Positions 60,701 to 64,000 of a stretch of 64,000 nt of DNA are shown in pieces. Every line of letters starts with the position of its first letter. Position 1 is the stretch's first letter. The position numbers were made by a program, and so were the translations under genes. The notes below the pieces were generated by a model. It was not told the DNA's origin and searched no databases. It saw only the letters and a list, made by a program, of their open reading frames with translations. Where the stretch lies: the NCBI RefSeq assembly GCF_024734665.1, contig NZ_CP102931.1, positions 3,408,001-3,472,000 on the forward strand. The letters are read 5' to 3'. The stretch comes from Variovorax paradoxus (GTDB lineage: Bacteria; Pseudomonadota; Gammaproteobacteria; Burkholderiales; Burkholderiaceae_C).

Positions 60701-61621
60701 CGAGGTTTCGGCCACGTTGGTGGCCAGCACGATGCGCCGGCCCGTGTGGCCGTCGAAGATGCGGTCCTGCTCGGGGCCCGAGAGCCGCGCGAACAGCGGT
60801 AGCACCTCGGCATTGCGCAGCAGCGGCTGGTGGCTCAGGTGGCGGCGCAGATGGTCGGCCGCCTCGCGGATCTCGCGCTCGCCGGGCAGGAACACGAGGA
60901 TGTCGCCCGCGTTGTGCGGATCGCGCCAGAGTTCGTCGACACCGTCGGCAATGGCGTCGTTCAGGTCATGCTCGCGCGACTCTTCGAAGGGGCGGTAGCG
61001 CTGCTCCACCGGGAAGGTGCGGCCCGACACCATGATGGTCGGCGCCGGTCCCTTGGCCGAGGCGAAATGCTGCGCGAAGCGATCGGCGTCGATGGTGGCC
61101 GAGGTGACGATCACCTTCAGGTCGGGCCGGCGCGGAAGGATCTCGCGCAGGTAGCCCAGCAGGAAATCGATGTTCAGCGAGCGCTCGTGAGCCTCGTCGA
61201 TGATGAGCGTGTCGTAGGCCTTCAGCAGCGGATCGGTCTGCGTTTCGGCCAGCAAGATGCCGTCGGTCATCAGCTTGACCGAGGCGTCCCGGCTCAAGCG
61301 GTCCTGAAAGCGCACCTTGAAGCCGACCACGTCGCCCAGCGGCGTCTTCAGCTCTTCGGCGATGCGCTTGGCCACCGAGCTCGCGGCGATGCGGCGCGGC
61401 TGCGTGTGGCCGATGAGCCGGCCCTTGCCGGGCTCGGCATTGAGCTTGCCGCGGCCCAGCGCGAGCGCGATCTTCGGTAGCTGCGTGGTCTTGCCCGAGC
61501 CCGTCTCGCCGCAAACGATCACAACCTGGTGCGCCGATATGGCGGCCATGATTTCGTCGCGCCTGCCCGAGACAGGGAGCGATTCGGGAAATTCGATGCG
61601 GAGAGGTGTCGTGGTCGTCAA
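57761..61621 (-). CDS. hrpA: ATP-dependent RNA helicase HrpA (DEAH box)
   Basis: The 1286-residue helicase has Walker A GETGSGKTTQLPKIALALGR, motif II LIIDEAHERSL, TSATIDADRF and the motif V/VI set (LATNVAETSLTVPGIRYVID; QRAGRCGRV), then HA2/OB and the DUF3418 C-terminal domain. HrpA resolves stalled ribosome complexes in E. coli. Length is typical (about 1300). The only start before the conserved RIEFPESLPVS is a TTG without a good ribosome-binding site. It diverges from the AAA+/M41 gene over 387 bases. Confidence 0.95.
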   Translation of the reverse strand: MTTTTPLRIEFPESLPVSGRRDEIMAAISAHQVVIVCGETGSGKTTQLPKIALALGRGKLNAEPGKGRLIGHTQPRRIAASSVAKRIAEELKTPLGDVVGFKVRFQDRLSRDASVKLMTDGILLAETQTDPLLKAYDTLIIDEAHERSLNIDFLLGYLREILPRRPDLKVIVTSATIDADRFAQHFASAKGPAPTIMVSGRTFPVEQRYRPFEESREHDLNDAIADGVDELWRDPHNAGDILVFLPGEREIREAADHLRRHLSHQPLLRNAEVLPLFARLSGPEQDRIFDGHTGRRIVLATNVAETSLTVPGIRYVIDTGTARVKRYSFRSKVEQLLVEPISQAAANQRAGRCGRVANGICIRLYDEKDFEGRPRFTDPEILRSSLAGVILRMKSLRLGDVARFPFLEAPSPRAIADGYQLLNELGAVDDANELTHTGAELSRLPLDPRVGRMILEARSRGALEEVLIIASALSVQDVRDRPMEAQQQADQAHSKFDDEKSEFSGYLRLWKWIADARGGHGDTHKLSNRQYEQLLRQNFINIRRVREWRDIHSQLLTVVTEHKWRLNAEPAGYEPLHLSMLAGLLGNVGWKLEDDEAYLGARGIKFYKHPGAHLKKKPGRWIVAAELVETTRLFGRGIANIEPQWLEQVAEHLLKKQLLDPHWEKKGAQVSALERATLYGLVVYSGRRVDFTKVDPVAAREIFIREALVAGQWESKFPFLQANRKLVREVEGLEHKSRRQDVLVDDELIFAFYDAQLPADVASGITFENWYRHASKDQPRLLFLTRDELMRHQAAGITTQSFPPTLRLGGVDCAATYLHEPGDAKDGLTVSVPLFVLNQVSEERCEWLVTGMLKDKIQALLKSLPQRPRSRLVPLPESASKLAEELSVPELFGTGSLTDVLLKRVRDMTSIDVKRADFKLDMLPPHLFMNLRVIDEHGRQLGMGRNLGALKAELGAQARGAFQALAGLNVKASPEKNAAAAPEGKSGAPAKDASQATAPAALPAGQRYTGWTFGELPELMEVRRGSQSLIGFPALRDEGDAVTIEVFDEPAVAAAKHRAGLRRLFALQLKDALKYLEKNIPDLQKMSVAYMPLGTSEELRTQIIDVAIDRAFLQEPLPTDEFAFKRRLEEGRGRLTLIANEVARLASTILVEYAAAARKIKDTKIQPDAVQDAAQQLQRLVGKRFIADAPWTQLQHFARYLKAIVLRLDKLRADPARDAAKLAELKPQDQRYWRLVAERKGVVDDRMLEFRWLLEELRVSFFAQELRTPQPVSVKRLDKAWAQLQA

Positions 61622-62008
61622 GGGAAGGCAGTCGTCGGGCTGGCGCGGCGGGCAAACCGTCGATTATCGGTGCGCACCGCGGCTGTTGCACGGCATCCAC
61701 AGCGCGCTGCTTCGCCGCAACACGATCCGTAAATAGTCTTTACTCAATTGCAAACCGCTACTACGATCGCGTCCATGTCCTGCCTTGCCCCCACCACTTT
61801 GCGCCGTCGCTGCGCAAGCCATGCGCCCGCCGCGCATGGGAGGGTCAAGTTGCCCCGCCCGGCCTGAAGCCCGCGTCCTCGCTCACGTCGGCGCGCTTCG
61901 AGCACAGAAGCGCCGCAACCGACACCCACAGCGTCTTGCCTGCCGATTCCTTCATGCCGAAGGAGCGGCCGCCTTTCCGTATCTGTTCGATTCAAAAAGA
62001 AAAACACC
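61622..62008. other. 387-base divergent intergenic region
   Basis: No gene is supported here. On the plus strand TTTACT (61739-61744) and TACGAT (61762-61767) with a 17-base spacer form a candidate sigma70 promoter for the AAA+/M41 gene, which would give a leader of about 230 bases. The sequence 61725-61770 is clearly more AT-rich than its surroundings. A CAAAAAGAAAAACACC purine-rich stretch before 62009 is the probable ribosome-binding region. Nothing else is recognisable. Confidence 0.4.
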
Positions 62009-63991
62009 ATGTCCAAAGACATCCATTCCCGTCTGCACGCCGAGCTCGCAGAGCGCACGCGCCACCTGCAGACCGTTGCCGAAGCCCTGAAGACCGAGCT
62101 CTTCGGCATCGACGACATCATCGACCGCGTGATCGATTCGCTGCGCGCCTGGTATGTGCTGCCGCAGATCATCAGCCGCCCCGTCATCGTCTGCCTCTGG
62201 GGCCTTACCGGCACCGGCAAGACGCAACTGGTGCGCAAGCTCGCGCAGCACCTGGGCTTCTACGACCGCTTCATCGAAGTGCAGATGGACGGCTTCAGCC
62301 ACGGCTCGGGCTATCACAGCCGCGGCTCCATCTCGGCCATGCTGGCCGAATCGGGTATCGCCGAAGGCACGCCAGGCATCCTGGTGCTCGACGAATTCCA
62401 GCGCTTCCGCACGGTCGACGGCAACGGCAATGACGCCAAAGTTGAGCGCTACCAGGACGTGTGGGCGCTGCTGTCAGACGGCCGCCTGCCGCCCGCGCTC
62501 TCGATGCTCGGCGAGATCGAGTCGTCGCTCGCGCATGCCGAGTTCGTGCAGGACCGCGACGGCGCCGACAAGAAGAAGTTCGACAAGAAGCGCAAGCTGC
62601 ACCTGTCGCCCTGGGAGGCGCGCGAAGTGAAGCGCTGCCTGAAGCTCTCCGAGACCCTGCTGCAGATCATGGCGTGGAAGCCCGCCGAGGTGCACGCACG
62701 CCTGCGTGCCTTCCGCGACACGCAGCAGAGCTGGGAGACCGACTACAGCAAGCTGCTGGTGTTCGTCTCGGGCAACCTCGACGAGATGTACGCCGAGACG
62801 GCCCAGCGCGTCGAAGACTGCGACACCGACGCCGACATCTTCCACGCGCTGACGAAGAAGCTCTCCGTCATCGACGTGAAGAAGGCGCTGGCCGAGCGCT
62901 TCCGCCCCGAGCAGATCGCCCGACTGGGCAACAACCACGTGATCTACCCCTCGTTCAACCGCGCGACCTACGTGCGCCTGATCCTGTCGATCTGCGACCG
63001 CTACGTGGCCGAGATCCAGGAAAGCTCCGGCGTGCGCTTCGTGCTCGACGCGAGCGTGTACGAGCAGATCTACGCCAACGCCGTGTTCCCGGCGCAGGGC
63101 ACGCGCCCGCTGTTCTCGTCGATCCACGCGATCCTGAGCGCGACGCTGGTCAATGCCGCGCTGTGGGCGCTGGAGCAACGCGCCGACGGCAGCGAGCCGG
63201 TGTGGCTCACGCTGGACGCGGGCGCCTCGTGCATCACGGCCAAGTACCGAAAGGCGCGCCGCCAGTTTCCGGTCGCGCTGGAGCTGAACCGCCTCAAGCA
63301 GCGCTCGAGCGAGGACTTCCGAGCCCTGCTCGCCGTGCACGAGGCGGGCCACGGCGTGGCCTATGGCCTGCTGTTCGCCCGCGCGCCGCAGGAAATCAAG
63401 ATCAACGTGGCCTCGTTCGAAGGCGGCTACAACAGCTACGAGCAGCGCAAGGCCTGGTCCAAGGAAAACCTGCGCGACCGCATCTGCGTGAGCCTCGCGG
63501 GCCGCGCCGCCGAGCAGCTGGTGTTCGGCGAGCAGGCCTGCACCTCGGGCGCCACGCAAGACTTCATGCAGGCGACCGCCTATGCCGCGCAGTACGTGCG
63601 CCACTTCGCCTTCGGCACGCGCCTGAGTCGCACCGACGTCGCGAACGACCCGGGCGACAACGTCAACACCGACATCGAGGCGACCAACCCCGAGATCGAG
63701 GCCCTGCTGGCGCAGGAACACGCACGCGCGCTGGCGCTGCTCGACGCGCACACGCCTGCGCTGATGGCGGTGGTCGACGCGCTGCTGCGCGAGGGCTCCA
63801 TCGCGCCGGCTGAACTGGCCGCGATGCTCGAGCTGCCGGACCCGGCAGCCGGTGCGGCCACGGACGCCTACGCAGCGCTGCTCGCGAGCTTCCGCGCCCG
63901 CAACGCCGGCCTGCCACCGGCGACGCCGCCCAGGGGCTCCGGAGCGGCCATTCCCGCGAGCGCAGCCCGTGTGCTGCGTGCGATCGCCTGA
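62009..63991 (+). CDS. soluble Clp-like AAA+ ATPase fused to FtsH-type (M41) zinc peptidase
   Basis: The 660-residue protein has an AAA+ domain (about residues 20-400): Walker A GLTGTGKT at 65-72, Walker B ILVLDEF at 124-130, and the late motifs LAERFRPEQIARL (residues 294-306) and GTRPLFSSIHAIL, which match the ClpA/B-D2/ClpX group, not classical FtsH. A basic DKKKFDKKRKL stretch and helix lie at 187-230. The peptidase domain (about 420-600) has VHEAGHGVAYG (His444, Glu445, His448) and the FtsH-like third-ligand motif SGATQDFMQAT (Asp518). There is no membrane helix. This suggests a cytosolic ATP-dependent protease; no substrate is known. Confidence 0.85.
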   Translation: MSKDIHSRLHAELAERTRHLQTVAEALKTELFGIDDIIDRVIDSLRAWYVLPQIISRPVIVCLWGLTGTGKTQLVRKLAQHLGFYDRFIEVQMDGFSHGSGYHSRGSISAMLAESGIAEGTPGILVLDEFQRFRTVDGNGNDAKVERYQDVWALLSDGRLPPALSMLGEIESSLAHAEFVQDRDGADKKKFDKKRKLHLSPWEAREVKRCLKLSETLLQIMAWKPAEVHARLRAFRDTQQSWETDYSKLLVFVSGNLDEMYAETAQRVEDCDTDADIFHALTKKLSVIDVKKALAERFRPEQIARLGNNHVIYPSFNRATYVRLILSICDRYVAEIQESSGVRFVLDASVYEQIYANAVFPAQGTRPLFSSIHAILSATLVNAALWALEQRADGSEPVWLTLDAGASCITAKYRKARRQFPVALELNRLKQRSSEDFRALLAVHEAGHGVAYGLLFARAPQEIKINVASFEGGYNSYEQRKAWSKENLRDRICVSLAGRAAEQLVFGEQACTSGATQDFMQATAYAAQYVRHFAFGTRLSRTDVANDPGDNVNTDIEATNPEIEALLAQEHARALALLDAHTPALMAVVDALLREGSIAPAELAAMLELPDPAAGAATDAYAALLASFRARNAGLPPATPPRGSGAAIPASAARVLRAIA

Positions 63992-64000
63992 GTCAGGCAA

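Noticed and set aside
61606..62433. Open frame across the hrpA/AAA+ intergenic region
   Set aside because: It runs out of frame into the AAA+ gene and shows no similarity or ribosome-binding site; the 62009 start has the conserved domain.
62009..63991. Plain FtsH annotation for the last gene
   Set aside because: There are no membrane helices, and the AAA late motifs are of the Clp type; only the peptidase half is FtsH-like.

Overview
This 64 kb window is GC-rich, densely coding bacterial chromosome. Gene content and order point to a betaproteobacterium of the Comamonadaceae, most likely Variovorax or a close relative: a nag-type dioxygenase cluster with a NagR-like regulator, a yejABEF-type transporter, rimP-nusA-infB-rbfA-truB-typA in one run, ratB-ratA facing smpB, and an intergenic repeat of a kind I associate with this family. 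No phage, insertion sequence, CRISPR array or rRNA was seen. One tRNA-Ser(GGA) is present.

Layout. 1-7.2 kb: the end of a peptidoglycan LD-carboxypeptidase, a TadA tRNA deaminase carrying an extra hydrolase-like tail, a PaiB-like flavoprotein, an ankyrin protein, a GlcG/HbpS-like protein, a FixJ-type two-component pair and a DUF72 protein. 7.2-11.9 kb: ridA and a four-gene salicylate/anthranilate-type ring-hydroxylating dioxygenase in the order reductase, alpha, beta, ferredoxin, with a divergent NagR/DntR-like activator. 11.9-15.4 kb: a 2'-5' RNA ligase family protein, an outer-membrane barrel and a less GC-rich SDR/AraC divergent pair. 15.5-19.4 kb: guaA and guaB, separated by a PIN-domain toxin-antitoxin operon with a striking operator/leader repeat. 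19.5-25.3 kb: small exported proteins, ratB-ratA/smpB, and an ECF sigma/anti-sigma pair bracketed by two paralogous secreted proteins. 25.3-34.6 kb: an EamA transporter and the translation operon (typA, truB, rbfA, infB, nusA, rimP). 34.8-41.6 kb: an MFS transporter and the yej-type peptide/microcin C ABC transporter. 41.6-49.7 kb: fabI, a secreted minimal ATP-dependent DNA ligase (LigE-like), an arginine/lysine decarboxylase, nfeD-qmcA, tRNA-Ser, a coiled-coil protein, a lone receiver protein and a LivJ-like lipoprotein. 49.8-57.7 kb: holC-pepA divergent from lptF-lptG, then a translationally coupled series with sulfur-metabolism genes (cbiX, cysB, methionine aminotransferase), then small membrane proteins. 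57.8-64 kb: hrpA, and divergent from it a 660-residue protein joining a Clp-like AAA+ ATPase to an FtsH-type (M41) zinc peptidase with no membrane segment.

Many neighbours overlap by 1-4 bases (ATGA, GTGA or TGATG), which implies translational coupling and let me place several starts. The most novel-looking item is the soluble AAA+/M41 protease at the right end. Next come the sigma/anti-sigma cassette with twin secreted proteins, the Tat-like exported DNA ligase, the TadA fusion, and three perfect 11-bp inverted repeats at control positions (near 3.93, 7.70 and 17.81 kb).
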